DNA of 64,000 nucleotides from Alcanivoracaceae bacterium (GCA_029213045.1 JARGPN010000001.1:62001-126000); one strand, 5' to 3'; positions 26,554 through 35,109 are shown, counted from the first letter of the stretch. Numbers and translations: made by a program. The notes: generated from the sequence alone by a model not told the origin.

Positions 26554-27642
26554 GTGTCCGTTTCTGAAGTTGTTCCTCGTCGTGCTATTGCGCTTGTCTC
26601 AGGTGGTCTCGATTCCATGCTTGCTGTGAAGGTAATGCAGGATCAGGGCATCGAAGTAGAAGGCGTGAATTTTTATACTGGGTTTTGTGTAGAGGGGCAT
26701 ACACACGCCATTCGCGAAAAAGATAAAGGCAAAGACAAGCGTAATAATGCGCTTTGGGTTGCCGAGATGCTGGGCATTAAGCTGCACATCATTGATATCT
26801 CTGAAGAATATAAAGATGTGGTGCTGAACCCAAAGCATGGTTACGGCGCCCATATGAACCCGTGTCTAGACTGCAAAATCTTTATGGTTGGCAAGGCAAA
26901 CCTAATGCTCAACAAGGCGCGAGACTTGGCGGCAGACAAGGGCTTTGATTTTATTGTCACCGGCGAAGTGATTGGCCAACGGCCGAAATCCCAGCGTAAA
27001 CAAACCTTGCCAATGATCGCGCGCGAGTCTGGTGCGGAAGATCGTTTGCTCCGCCCGCTTTGCGCTAAAAATATGGAACCGACGTTGCCTGAGCGGGAAG
27101 GCTGGGTGGATCGCGACAAGCTACATGATTTCCATGGCCGTAATCGCAAGCCACAAATGGCTCTGGCGAAGCATTTTGGTTTGGATGACTACGCGCAGCC
27201 AGCGGGTGGGTGCTGCTTTTTAACCAATGAAACCTATTCGAAAAAGTTGGTGGATTTGTGGCAAGCCCGTGATAAGCGTGATTATGAACTCGACGACATT
27301 ATGTTGTTAAAAGTCGGCCGTCATATTCGTCCGCGTTCGCATTTTAAGCTGATCGTCAGCCGTGAGGCCGGCGAGAATGCCTTTCTAGATGGCTACCGTT
27401 ATTTGTTTACCAGCATGCACACGGTTAGCCACAAAGGACCGCTGGCATTAATCGATGGCAAGTTAGAAAGCGCGGATGAAGAGGCGCTGGCGGCCTCGAT
27501 TGTGGCCCGTTATTCCCAAGGACGCAGTGCCGAGGCGGTCACCGTAGAGATTCGCAGCCCGGATGGCGTGTGCAAGCAAGTGACCGTGCCGCCCATGCCG
27601 ATTGACGCGGTGTTGCCCGAGTGGCATGTGGGGGATGTATGA
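26554..27642 (+). CDS. PP-loop ATPase of the MnmA-like/thiolase-type tRNA sulfurtransferase group
   Basis: About 362-residue cytoplasmic protein. The PP-loop SGGLDS is at residues 16-21. Two cysteine motifs follow: NPCLDCKIF (about 106-114), which resembles the first catalytic Cys region of MnmA, and AGGCCFLT (about 224-231). The C-terminal segment LLKVGRHIRPRSHFKLIVSR resembles a DUF814/NFACT-R-like domain. This suggests ATP-dependent sulfur insertion, perhaps into tRNA. It is not MnmA itself. The GTG at 26554 is used; a TTG at 26548 is also possible, both behind GGAAG. Its stop overlaps the start of a TusA-like gene (ATGA). Confidence 0.75.
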   Translation: MSVSEVVPRRAIALVSGGLDSMLAVKVMQDQGIEVEGVNFYTGFCVEGHTHAIREKDKGKDKRNNALWVAEMLGIKLHIIDISEEYKDVVLNPKHGYGAHMNPCLDCKIFMVGKANLMLNKARDLAADKGFDFIVTGEVIGQRPKSQRKQTLPMIARESGAEDRLLRPLCAKNMEPTLPEREGWVDRDKLHDFHGRNRKPQMALAKHFGLDDYAQPAGGCCFLTNETYSKKLVDLWQARDKRDYELDDIMLLKVGRHIRPRSHFKLIVSREAGENAFLDGYRYLFTSMHTVSHKGPLALIDGKLESADEEALAASIVARYSQGRSAEAVTVEIRSPDGVCKQVTVPPMPIDAVLPEWHVGDV

Positions 27643-27872
27643 CCGAGCGTGCGCAGCTTGATGCAAGGCGGTTACTCTGTCCGATGCCGGTCATCAAGAC
27701 GCAGAACCGTGTTGCAGAGTTGGAAAATGGCGCTGAGCTGGAAGTGATTTGTACTGATCCAGGGGTGTTGCACGATATCCCCGCGTGGTGCCGTGTGAAC
27801 GGTCATGAAGTGCTGGAAACAGGGCGCCGCGAGAATGAGATTTTCGTCGTTTTGAGGGTGTCGCACAGTTAA
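27639..27872 (+). CDS. TusA-like sulfur carrier protein
   Basis: 77-residue protein of the TusA family. The motif LDARRLLCPMPVIKTQ (about 6-21) contains the persulfide-carrying Cys in the CPxP signature. Later CTDPGVLHDIPAWC RVNGHEV elements match the family fold. It overlaps the PP-loop gene by four bases (ATGA), so it is probably the sulfur donor for that enzyme. This pairing is known in other genomes, but the product of the pair is not settled. The ATG at 27639 is chosen for the overlap; longer frames begin inside the upstream gene. Confidence 0.88.
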   Translation: MTERAQLDARRLLCPMPVIKTQNRVAELENGAELEVICTDPGVLHDIPAWCRVNGHEVLETGRRENEIFVVLRVSHS

Positions 27873-28021
27873 TTGCTCCCATCCTTGTATACAACAGACG
27901 AAAAGGCCGTTTTTCTTTACCACAACCCATTGAATCCCAACTCAGACACGGGGATGATTAGCCCCCGTCGCCGCGTATAACAGCGATAGGCTCTAAACGG
28001 GGGCCATATCCGAATATGTTC

Positions 28022-28038
28022 TGCACCGACTTCGCGCA
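28022..28038 (+). promoter_or_regulatory. NtrC-binding site 1 upstream of glnA
   Basis: TGCACCGACTTCGCGCA matches the TGCACCA-N3-TGGTGCA consensus with a near-perfect left arm and a weaker right arm. Its centre is about 115 bases upstream of the predicted start of transcription. Confidence 0.5.
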
Positions 28039-28051
28039 AAAAGTGATTTTT

Positions 28052-28068
28052 TGCACAATATTGGTGCT
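28052..28068 (+). promoter_or_regulatory. NtrC-binding site 2 upstream of glnA
   Basis: TGCACAATATTGGTGCT matches the NtrC dyad (TGCACCA-N3-TGGTGCA) at most positions. Its centre lies about 30 bases (roughly three helical turns) from site 1, on the same face of DNA. Confidence 0.6.
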
Positions 28069-28118
28069 TTGCAGGATTCGGCTTCCGCGATTTCAAAGAA
28101 ATTCCTTGGTGTGGTGCA

Positions 28119-28134
28119 TGGCACGCAAATTGCT
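28119..28134 (+). promoter_or_regulatory. Sigma-54 promoter of glnA
   Basis: TGGCACGCAAATTGCT is a near-consensus -24/-12 element (TGGCACG-N4-TTGCW). Transcription should start near 28145, giving a leader of about 68 bases. Confidence 0.88.
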
Positions 28135-28212
28135 GCTTTGCTGGGCATCCACATCGGATTATGTACGCCGGTAAAAATTCAATTCACGCTGTTCCCGGGA
28201 GGACGCAACATA

Positions 28213-29619
28213 ATGTCTGGCAAGACTCTCAAGCTGATTAAAGACAACGACGCAAAATGGGTTGACCTGCGCTTCACCGATAGCCGCGGTAAAGAGCAAC
28301 ACGTCAGCATCCCTGCTACTGAAGTGAAGGATGATTTCTTCTCTGAAGGCAAGATGTTCGACGGTTCGTCAATTGCTGGCTGGAAGGGCATCAACGAGTC
28401 AGACATGATTCTTATGCCGGACGACAGCGCGTCAGTTATCGATCCATTCACCGACGTAACGACTGTAATTGTTCGTTGTAATATCGTTGAGCCTTCAACC
28501 ATGCAAGGCTACGAGCGTGACCCACGCTCTATCGCAATGCGTGCTGAGGAATATCTGAAATCTACAGGTATTGCTGATTCCGCACTGTTCGGACCAGAGC
28601 CAGAATTCTTCATCTTCGATTCTGTGAAGTGGAAGTCCGACATGCAGGGCGCGATGTATGAAATCTACTCTGAAGAAGCTGCTTGGGTATCCGGCGACGA
28701 CTTCGAGAAGAACAACATCGGTCACCGTCCTGGCGTTAAAGGTGGTTATTTCCCAGTTCCTCCAGTAGACAGCCTGCACGACCTTCGTGCTGCAATGTGT
28801 GCTGCGATGGAGCAAATGGGTCTGGAAATCGAAGTGCATCACCATGAAGTGGGCACAGCTGGTCAGTGTGAAATCGGCGTTGGCGCGAACACCTTGACCA
28901 AGAAAGCGGACGAAGTTCAGATTCTTAAATACTGCGTGTGGAACGTGGCTCACGCCTACGGCAAAACAGCCACCTTTATGCCGAAGCCTCTGATCGGTGA
29001 TAACGGTTCTGGTATGCACGTTCACCAGTCCTTGAGCAAAGATGGCAAAAACTTGTTTGCTGGCGATCAGTACGGTGGCCTGTCTGAAATGGCACTGTTC
29101 TACATCGGCGGTATCATCAAGCACGCTCGCGCGATCAACGCTCTGACTAACGCTTCTACTAACTCGTACAAGCGTTTGGTTCCAGGCTACGAAGCGCCTG
29201 TTATGTTGGCGTACTCTGCGCGTAACCGTTCTGCGTCGATTCGTATTCCTTGGGTTTCCAGCCCGAAAGCGCGTCGTATCGAAACTCGTTTCCCTGATCC
29301 ATCAGCGAACCCATATCTGTGTTTCGCTACCCTGTTGATGGCAGGCTTGGACGGCATCAAAAACAAGATTCATCCTGGCGAAGCTATGGATAAAGACTTG
29401 TATGAGTTGCCACCAGAAGAAGCGAAAGACATCCCAACCGTGGCTCATACTCTGACCATGGCGTTGGATTGCCTTGAAGCGGATCACGAGTTCTTGCTGC
29501 AAGGCGACGTGTTCACTAAGGACATGCTGGATGGCTACATCGGTCTGAAGCGCGCTGAAATTGAGCGTTTGAACATGACTCCGCACCCAGTTGAGTTCGA
29601 CATGTACTACTCGTGCTAA
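28213..29619 (+). CDS. glnA: Type I glutamine synthetase GlnA
   Basis: Makes glutamine from glutamate, ammonia and ATP; forms dodecamers. The 468-residue protein is the GSI-beta type. Signatures are FDGSSIAGW, the ATP/metal region [21 protein letters not shown] and the adenylylation site in DLYELPPEE. With the start at 28213, the modified tyrosine is exactly Tyr397, as in enteric GlnA. GGGAGG precedes this ATG; a longer frame from 28051 would read through the promoter and is not real. Regulation is by NtrC and sigma-54 in transcription and by adenylylation of the enzyme. A terminator follows. Confidence 0.98.
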   Translation: MSGKTLKLIKDNDAKWVDLRFTDSRGKEQHVSIPATEVKDDFFSEGKMFDGSSIAGWKGINESDMILMPDDSASVIDPFTDVTTVIVRCNIVEPSTMQGYERDPRSIAMRAEEYLKSTGIADSALFGPEPEFFIFDSVKWKSDMQGAMYEIYSEEAAWVSGDDFEKNNIGHRPGVKGGYFPVPPVDSLHDLRAAMCAAMEQMGLEIEVHHHEVGTAGQCEIGVGANTLTKKADEVQILKYCVWNVAHAYGKTATFMPKPLIGDNGSGMHVHQSLSKDGKNLFAGDQYGGLSEMALFYIGGIIKHARAINALTNASTNSYKRLVPGYEAPVMLAYSARNRSASIRIPWVSSPKARRIETRFPDPSANPYLCFATLLMAGLDGIKNKIHPGEAMDKDLYELPPEEAKDIPTVAHTLTMALDCLEADHEFLLQGDVFTKDMLDGYIGLKRAEIERLNMTPHPVEFDMYYSC

Positions 29620-29637
29620 TCTTCACAGCACAGTCCT

Positions 29638-29668
29638 AAAAAAGGCCGCGAAAGCGGCCTTTTTTTTG
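29638..29668 (+). terminator. Terminator of glnA
   Basis: Stem AAAGGCCGC/GCGGCCTTT with a GAAA tetraloop, followed by eight T, about 20 bases after the glnA stop. Confidence 0.95.
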
Positions 29669-29715
29669 CCTCGTGAAGAGGCCAGAATGGAGTGATGCCA
29701 GTGGAGATAAGCGAG

Positions 29716-30345
29716 ATGAAACGTTCTGCAGTACTAGCTCTTTTGTTGGCCGCGCTGATGTCGTCGGTGAGCATCGCTGAGGAAATCGAGGCGGATATTG
29801 ATCAAGGCTCGGGTGAAGGTCGTGACGAAGCGGCAGAAATGGCACCACAGCCGAAAACAATTTATAAGTCCTATGATGCGGACGGAAAGTTAATTTTTAC
29901 GGATGAGCGAGTTCCTGGTGCGGAGCCTGTGACAATTCGTCCGGCGAACACCATGCCGAAGCCGAAGGTGGTGCCGGTCACACCTGAACCCCCAAAGGCT
30001 GAAGCGCAGTACTCCGTAAGCATTACTTCTCCGGAAAATGAGCAAACCTTCCAAAATGTGAGCGCGCCAATTCCTATTCAGGTCAGTGTTATGCCGACCC
30101 TGCCGAAAGATTATCGACTGAAAGTAACCGACAACGATACCGAGATCGCCAAGAGTGGCGCCGGTTACCAACTCGATTACGTCGAGCGTGGGGAGCATCG
30201 CATCGAAGCAGTATTGCTCAATGAAAATGGCAAAATGGTGTCGGCGGCAAAGCCTGTGGTGATCTTCGTTCACCGCACCAGTGTTCTCCTTGGTCCCAAT
30301 GCGGATAAGCCAGACCCCAAGCCAAAACCTAAGCCTGCACGCTAG
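29716..30345 (+). CDS. DUF4124-domain exported protein
   Basis: 209-residue secreted protein when started at the ATG at 29716, which has GGAG nine bases upstream. In-frame GTG and ATG codons 21-24 bases earlier would place residues before the signal peptide. The signal peptide is MKRSAVLALLLAALMSSVSIA. A DUF4124 domain (about 48-75, YKSYDADGKLIFTDERVPGA) precedes a proline-rich linker and a beta-sandwich-like region (about 100-190). The tail is rich in Pro and Lys. A DUF4124 protein between glnA and ntrB also occurs in Pseudomonas. Its function is unknown. Confidence 0.85.
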   Translation: MKRSAVLALLLAALMSSVSIAEEIEADIDQGSGEGRDEAAEMAPQPKTIYKSYDADGKLIFTDERVPGAEPVTIRPANTMPKPKVVPVTPEPPKAEAQYSVSITSPENEQTFQNVSAPIPIQVSVMPTLPKDYRLKVTDNDTEIAKSGAGYQLDYVERGEHRIEAVLLNENGKMVSAAKPVVIFVHRTSVLLGPNADKPDPKPKPKPAR

Positions 30346-30350
30346 CGAAT

Positions 30351-30387
30351 CACCGCACATTGCCCCACAATGGTGCAATGTGCGGTG
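30351..30387. promoter_or_regulatory. Perfect 13-base inverted repeat with an embedded NtrC box
   Basis: CACCGCACATTGC (30351-30363) and GCAATGTGCGGTG (30375-30387) are exact inverted repeats with an 11-base loop. Inside, TGCCCCACAATGGTGCA (30361-30377) matches the NtrC consensus with one mismatch. A TATAGT -10 (30398-30403) lies 17 bases after the right arm start region, so bound NtrC would overlap the -35 of an ntrBC promoter. Confidence 0.55.
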
Positions 30388-30489
30388 CGCGACCCTTTAT
30401 AGTACCCCCGAGCCCACACTACTCCCTGCGACAGTGCCCAAATTCGAGGCTCGTTGTGGCCTGAAAATTGCTTTTCTGCGGATATGGGC

Positions 30490-31632
30490 ATGATTTCCGT
30501 TACAGACACTTCGCTACATAAGCGCTTACTCGATAATTTGCGGACTTCCGTCATGTTATTGGATGGCGATTTGGTGGTGCGCTACTTGAATCCCGCCGCT
30601 GAAATCTTGCTCTCTACCAGTGCAAGCCGAGCGTTAGGTTCGCCGTTACCAGACTTCTTTTTTGCCGACGAAGAAGTGCGTACAGCACTGGAACAGTGCA
30701 TCCAAAACGGCCATCCGTTTACCCGTCGCGAAGCGCATTTGCATGTGTCGCCCGGCGTCGAGGCTATTGTTGATTACAGCGTCAGCCACCTCAGTGAGCC
30801 TGGGGAGCCGCAGACGCTGCTGGTGGAGATTCAACCGCTGGATAGGCTGTTACGTATCACCCGTGAAGAAGCGCTGATACACGCTAACCAGGCAACCCGA
30901 GCATTAGTGCGCGGGGTGGCGCACGAGTTAAAAAATCCACTCGGTGGTATTCGCGGCGCGGCTCAGTTGTTGGAGCGAGCGCTGCCTGATCCCGAGCTTG
31001 GCGAATACACCAAAGTGATCATTCACGAAGTTGATCGGTTAAGAAATTTGGCAGATCGCATGCTGGGGCCGCGACGGTTACCGCAGATCGTTGATGTGAA
31101 TGTCCATGAAGGGCTGGAACATGTTCGCCAGCTAATGCTCGCCGAGCATCTTCATTCGGTCACCATTGATCGCGATTATGATCCGTCGCTACCTGAGTTG
31201 CCGGCCGACCGTGATCAGCTTGTTCAGGTGCTGCTGAATTTAATACGTAACGCCGTGCAGTCGCTGACTGAACATAAAGTTGAGGACGGTCTTATCATTT
31301 TGCGCACGCGCGCATTGCGACAATTTACCATCGGCATGCAGCGACATCGTTTGGTGGTACGTATCGATATTGAAGATAACGGACCAGGTATTCCGGAAGA
31401 TTTAAAAGAAACCTTGTTCTACCCCATGGTCAGCGGCAGAGCGAATGGCTCGGGGTTGGGTTTATCCATAGCCCAGTCAATCATGAATCAGCATCGTGGT
31501 TTGATTGAGTGTGAAAGTGTGCCGGGCAAAACGGTTTTTAGTTTGCTATTGCCGATGGAATCCGTGCCTGCTGACGGGGTCTCGTCTACCGACAGAGCCC
31601 CATATACCGACAGAGAGAGTCACATACTATGA
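30490..31632 (+). CDS. ntrB: Nitrogen regulation sensor histidine kinase NtrB (GlnL)
   Basis: Cytoplasmic kinase and phosphatase for NtrC that responds to PII. The 380-residue protein has an N-terminal PAS domain (about 10-110), the H-box VRGVAHELKNPLGGIRGAA (His about 153), the N-box VQVLLNLIRNAVQSL and ATP-lid motifs DNGPGIP and SGLGLSIAQSI. I start at the ATG at 30490; an ATG at 30484 and a TTG at 30454 are alternatives. Its stop overlaps the ntrC start (ATGA). An NtrC-like box lies upstream, which suggests autoregulation. The tail after the kinase domain (about 355-380) is short and Ser/Asp-rich. Confidence 0.95.
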   Translation: MISVTDTSLHKRLLDNLRTSVMLLDGDLVVRYLNPAAEILLSTSASRALGSPLPDFFFADEEVRTALEQCIQNGHPFTRREAHLHVSPGVEAIVDYSVSHLSEPGEPQTLLVEIQPLDRLLRITREEALIHANQATRALVRGVAHELKNPLGGIRGAAQLLERALPDPELGEYTKVIIHEVDRLRNLADRMLGPRRLPQIVDVNVHEGLEHVRQLMLAEHLHSVTIDRDYDPSLPELPADRDQLVQVLLNLIRNAVQSLTEHKVEDGLIILRTRALRQFTIGMQRHRLVVRIDIEDNGPGIPEDLKETLFYPMVSGRANGSGLGLSIAQSIMNQHRGLIECESVPGKTVFSLLLPMESVPADGVSSTDRAPYTDRESHIL

Positions 31633-33056
31633 GCGCCAATATTTGGGTTATCGACGATGACCGTTCAATACGGTGGGTGCTTGAGAAGGCGCTGGGACAA
31701 GAGAATTTCGACGTGCATAGCTATGAAGATGCCGACGAAGCTTTGAATGAATTAGAAGACGGCGGGTCCCAGCCGGACGTGCTGATCTCGGACGTGCGCA
31801 TGCCAGGCACCGATGGTTTGCGCATGCTGAAGATTTTACAGCGCAAGTATCCAGAGTTGCCGGTCATTATTATGACGGCGCATTCTGATTTGGATTCCGC
31901 TGTGGCGTCTTATCAGGGCGGTGCATTCGAATATTTGCCGAAGCCCTTTGATGTAGACGAAGCTGTTGCGCTGGTAAAGCGTGCGCTACGTCATCGCGCC
32001 GAACAGGAAGGCGGCCCGATTGAGCAACCCGTGGATCTACCGACAGAAATTATCGGTGAAGCGCCTGCCATGCAGGAAGTATTTCGTGCCATCGGGCGTT
32101 TGTCGCACTCTAACGTTACCGTATTAATTAACGGTCAATCCGGTACGGGTAAAGAATTGGTTGCGCGCGCGTTGCATCGTCATTCCGTGCGAAAAGAAAA
32201 AGCTTTTGTTGCGTTGAATATGGCGGCGATTCCTAAAGACTTAATTGAATCGGAATTGTTCGGTCACGAAAAAGGCAGTTTCACCGGCGCCAACGCGCAG
32301 CGTATTGGTCGCTTTGAACAATCCAATGGCGGGACCTTATTTCTAGATGAAATTGGCGACATGCCGTTAGAAGCACAAACGAGATTGTTGCGTGTGTTGC
32401 AAGAAGGGGAGTTCTACCGGGTAGGCGGCACTACGCCAATTAAAGTGGATGTGCGTATTATCGCTGCCACACATCAAAATTTAGAAAAGTTAGTGAAAGA
32501 CGGTGATTTTCGTGAGGATTTATTCCACCGCGTAAACGTTATTCGTATTCACATTCCACGCTTGTCGGAACGCCGTGAGGATATTGCTCGGTTAGCGCGA
32601 CATTTCTTGCAGCGCGCCGCGAAAGAACTTGGCGTTGAAGCAAAAACATTACACAAAGACACGGAACGCTATGTGTCTTCTCTGGCGTGGCCCGGCAACG
32701 TGCGTCAGTTGGAAAACGCGTGTCGCTGGTTAACAGTAATGGCTTCTGGTCGTGAAGTGTTAGTAGATGACTTGCCGCCGGAGCTGAAACAACAAGAAGC
32801 CAAGCCAGAAACCGGCGGGGACTGGGAAAAAGGATTGCGCTTGTGGGCGGATCGCGCCTTGTCATCGGGCGGCCGCGGCATTCTTGATGAAGCGGTTCCC
32901 GCGTTTGAACGGGCCATGATTGAAGTGGCGTTAAAGCATACCGGCGGTCGCCGTCGCGATGCCGCCACGTTGCTGGGTTGGGGGCGTAATACATTGACGC
33001 GAAAAATTAAAGAACTGGGTATGGAAGATGAGCTTGCGCAGGACACAGACGAATAG
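31629..33056 (+). CDS. ntrC: Nitrogen regulation response regulator NtrC (GlnG)
   Basis: Sigma-54 activator of 475 residues. The receiver domain has the phosphorylated Asp55 in ISDVRMPGTDG. The AAA+ domain has Walker A GQSGTGKE (about 174), the sigma-54 contact loop and Walker B GGTLFLDEIGD. The usual GAFTGA loop reads GSFTGA here (in HEKGSFTGANAQ). A Fis-type helix-turn-helix ends the protein (AATLLGWGRNTLTRKIKELG). It is the expected activator of glnA upstream and overlaps ntrB by four bases. A strong terminator follows. Confidence 0.97.
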   Translation: MSANIWVIDDDRSIRWVLEKALGQENFDVHSYEDADEALNELEDGGSQPDVLISDVRMPGTDGLRMLKILQRKYPELPVIIMTAHSDLDSAVASYQGGAFEYLPKPFDVDEAVALVKRALRHRAEQEGGPIEQPVDLPTEIIGEAPAMQEVFRAIGRLSHSNVTVLINGQSGTGKELVARALHRHSVRKEKAFVALNMAAIPKDLIESELFGHEKGSFTGANAQRIGRFEQSNGGTLFLDEIGDMPLEAQTRLLRVLQEGEFYRVGGTTPIKVDVRIIAATHQNLEKLVKDGDFREDLFHRVNVIRIHIPRLSERREDIARLARHFLQRAAKELGVEAKTLHKDTERYVSSLAWPGNVRQLENACRWLTVMASGREVLVDDLPPELKQQEAKPETGGDWEKGLRLWADRALSSGGRGILDEAVPAFERAMIEVALKHTGGRRRDAATLLGWGRNTLTRKIKELGMEDELAQDTDE

Positions 33057-33089
33057 CGCAAAGCATTTATATTGTTAGGCCTTAGAAAA

Positions 33090-33127
33090 ATAAAAAAACC
33101 ACCGTCAGCATCACGGTGGTTTTTTTA
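33090..33127. terminator. Bidirectional terminator between ntrC and the NTF2-like lipoprotein gene
   Basis: Stem AACCACCGT/ACGGTGGTT flanked by A7 and T7, usable from both strands of the convergent gene pair. Confidence 0.93.
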
Positions 33128-33140
33128 TGGGTGAACAAGA

Positions 33141-33611
33141 TTACTGCTCTAGCGCGCGCTTGGCGCTCAGCGATTGCATCATCCAATCGCCATCAAACAC
33201 CCATTCTGATTCAACGCGGTAGAGCTGTGCAGTGTTGGGCAGCCAGCCGCCATCGCCGCCGGTGGTTAAGGCATTAAAGTAAGCCGTAGCGCGGCTCTTA
33301 TTCATGGCATCAGTTTCAACGCGAATATTCGTGAGCGTCACCGAAATATTCTGATGTCGATAAAATGCAGCCAGCAATAGTCGCTGAATATCTCGGCGAT
33401 TCATCGTGGAGCCTGAACCTTCACTATGAAAACTTTCGTGCAAACGACTCATCACAGGGCCGCTTTCCCGCTCTTGCAGCGCAACCGCCATTTCGTTTAG
33501 CGCGTCAGTAATCGCCTGCTCCGTCGGTGGTGAACTGCAGCCGGCAACGAGCAGTTGCGTCAGCACAACGCACAGGTAAAGTAAGTGTCGAATTCTTGTA
33601 GAGGTTTGCAT
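33141..33611 (-). CDS. NTF2-like lipoprotein
   Basis: 156-residue predicted lipoprotein. The signal peptide has the lipobox LVAGC, with the lipidated Cys about residue 25. The rest (about 30-150) looks like an NTF2/SnoaL-like alpha-beta domain with no catalytic motif I recognise. I start at the ATG at 33611; a longer frame to 33641 would put ten odd residues before the signal peptide. No clear ribosome site precedes either. The start codon lies only two bases from that of the divergent pip gene, so each leader lies inside the other gene. Confidence 0.72.
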   Translation of the reverse strand: MQTSTRIRHLLYLCVVLTQLLVAGCSSPPTEQAITDALNEMAVALQERESGPVMSRLHESFHSEGSGSTMNRRDIQRLLLAAFYRHQNISVTLTNIRVETDAMNKSRATAYFNALTTGGDGGWLPNTAQLYRVESEWVFDGDWMMQSLSAKRALEQ

Positions 33612-33613
33612 AG

Positions 33614-34564
33614 GTGTCACTGTATCCCGAGATAGAGCCATTCGACCAGTTCCAGCTGCAGGTTGATGAAATCCACAGCTTGTATGTCGAGCGCTGCGGA
33701 AATCCGAATGGTGAGCCGGTGCTGGTTTTACATGGCGGCCCCGGCGGCGGTTGCAGTCCGGCCTTGCGGCGTTTTTTTGATCCCGAAAAGTGGCACATTA
33801 TTTTATTCGATCAGCGTGGGGCGGGTCGTTCTCGTCCTTATGCTGGCCTACTCAATAATGCCCTGCTGCCGTTGCTCGATGACATCGAAAAAATCAGGCA
33901 GCGGTTGTCGCTGGAGCGTTGGTCACTGTTTGGCGGGTCATGGGGTTCTACCTTGGCGCTGCACTATGGGTTGGCACATCCGGAGAGGGTTGCGGCCATG
34001 GTGTTACGCGGGATATTTCTGGCACGCCCGCAAGATCTCGATTGGCTCTATCGCGCTGGTGGCGCCTCGGCGATGAAGCCGGATGCATGGGATGCGTTTT
34101 TGGCGCCGCTGTCCGAGGATCAACAGCATGACCCTCTGACGGCCTACTATCGCGTTCTTGCCGATGACGATCATGTTGACCTAACGCGTTACGCCCAAGC
34201 GTGGTCGGCGTGGGAGGCGACTTGTGCAACCCTGTTGCCGAATGATGCGGTGCGCGCTGGGTTTAGCCATGCCGCGTTAGCCATTGCCCGAATTGAAACG
34301 CACTTCTTCGCCGGTGCGGGCATGGCTGACGCTGCGCCAATACTCCCTCGCATGGCGAAACTTGCCGATACGCCGAGCTGGTTGATACATGGCCGGTACG
34401 ATCTGGTATGTATGCCGGAGCAGGCGATGGCGTTACATAAACAGTGGCCGAGCAGCACGTTGCGCTGGGTTGAGGCGGCGGGGCACTCCGCAATGGAGCC
34501 TGATATCTGTGCGGCGTTGGCCTCGGCTACGGAAGAGATGTACGTAAAAGTGAAAGAATTATGA
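33614..34564 (+). CDS. pip: Proline iminopeptidase
   Basis: Alpha/beta hydrolase that removes N-terminal proline from peptides. 316 residues with a GTG start; AGAGG eleven bases upstream lies inside the divergent lipoprotein gene. Family signatures are VLHGGPGGG (oxyanion, about 38-46), FDQRGAGRSRP, and the nucleophile elbow GGSWGSTLAL with Ser109. The catalytic Asp is in HGRYDLVC and the His in AAGHSAMEPD. The dtd gene starts inside its stop codon (ATGA), so the two are coupled. Confidence 0.95.
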   Translation: MSLYPEIEPFDQFQLQVDEIHSLYVERCGNPNGEPVLVLHGGPGGGCSPALRRFFDPEKWHIILFDQRGAGRSRPYAGLLNNALLPLLDDIEKIRQRLSLERWSLFGGSWGSTLALHYGLAHPERVAAMVLRGIFLARPQDLDWLYRAGGASAMKPDAWDAFLAPLSEDQQHDPLTAYYRVLADDDHVDLTRYAQAWSAWEATCATLLPNDAVRAGFSHAALAIARIETHFFAGAGMADAAPILPRMAKLADTPSWLIHGRYDLVCMPEQAMALHKQWPSSTLRWVEAAGHSAMEPDICAALASATEEMYVKVKEL

Positions 34565-35001
34565 GGGCGGTGGTACAGCGAGTCTTGTCCTGCGACGTCA
34601 CGATTGATGGCGAAGAGTGTTCAAAAATTGGGCGGGGGGCGTTGGTGTTGCTAGCCGTCGAACATGGCGATGATAACGCGGCTGCTGAAAAATTAGCCAA
34701 GAAGTTGTTGGCATTCCGAATGTTTGCGGACGATGCCGGAAAAATGAACTTGAATATTGCACAGGCAAATGGCGAATTAATGATCGTTTCGCAATTCACC
34801 TTGGCCGCCAATACGCAAAACGGAAACCGTCCGAGCTTTACGTCTGCCGCGCCACCCGCACTGGCACAGCAGCTTTATGAGTATTTCGTCACAGTATTGA
34901 AACGCGAAAATAGTGCGCCGGTGCAAACGGGTGTTTTCGCCGCCGACATGCAAGTCAGTCTCATTAACGACGGCCCTGTTACTTTTACTTTTCAGGTGTA
35001 A
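34561..35001 (+). CDS. dtd: D-aminoacyl-tRNA deacylase Dtd
   Basis: Removes D-amino acids (and glycine mischarged on tRNA-Ala) from tRNAs. The 146-residue protein has the family motifs MRAVVQRVLSCDVTIDG at the N-terminus, SQFTLAANTQNGNRPSF (about 78-94) and the cross-subunit NDGPVTFTFQV at the C-terminus. Overlap with pip is four bases. No terminator is obvious before the DUF3015 gene 108 bases on. Confidence 0.96.
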   Translation: MRAVVQRVLSCDVTIDGEECSKIGRGALVLLAVEHGDDNAAAEKLAKKLLAFRMFADDAGKMNLNIAQANGELMIVSQFTLAANTQNGNRPSFTSAAPPALAQQLYEYFVTVLKRENSAPVQTGVFAADMQVSLINDGPVTFTFQV

Positions 35002-35109
35002 CGAGGGTGTTGCAAACTTTTCAGGCTTAATGAATGATGGTTCGCAATGGTTGCGTCAGGAACGACGTGATCGAACCAGGAAGTTCATTACAAGTCGGAG
35101 ATCGATATC

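Larger units (their letters stand above)
27873..28212. other. 340-base regulatory gap upstream of glnA
   Basis: No convincing gene. It contains a GC-rich hairpin ACGGGG/CCCCGT (27947-27969), two NtrC-type boxes (28022-28038, 28052-28068), a sigma-54 promoter (28119-28134) and the glnA leader. Confidence 0.75.

Noticed and set aside
27947-27969. GC hairpin ACGGGG/CCCCGT after the TusA-like gene as terminator
   Set aside because: No T tract follows the stem, so I do not call it a rho-independent terminator.
28051-28212. 54-residue N-terminal extension of GlnA
   Set aside because: It would translate the sigma-54 promoter and NtrC-box region; GlnA homology, GGGAGG and Tyr397 numbering all fix the start at 28213.
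28495-29124. 209-residue frame opposite glnA
   Set aside because: Antisense shadow of glnA; no ribosome site or recognisable domain.
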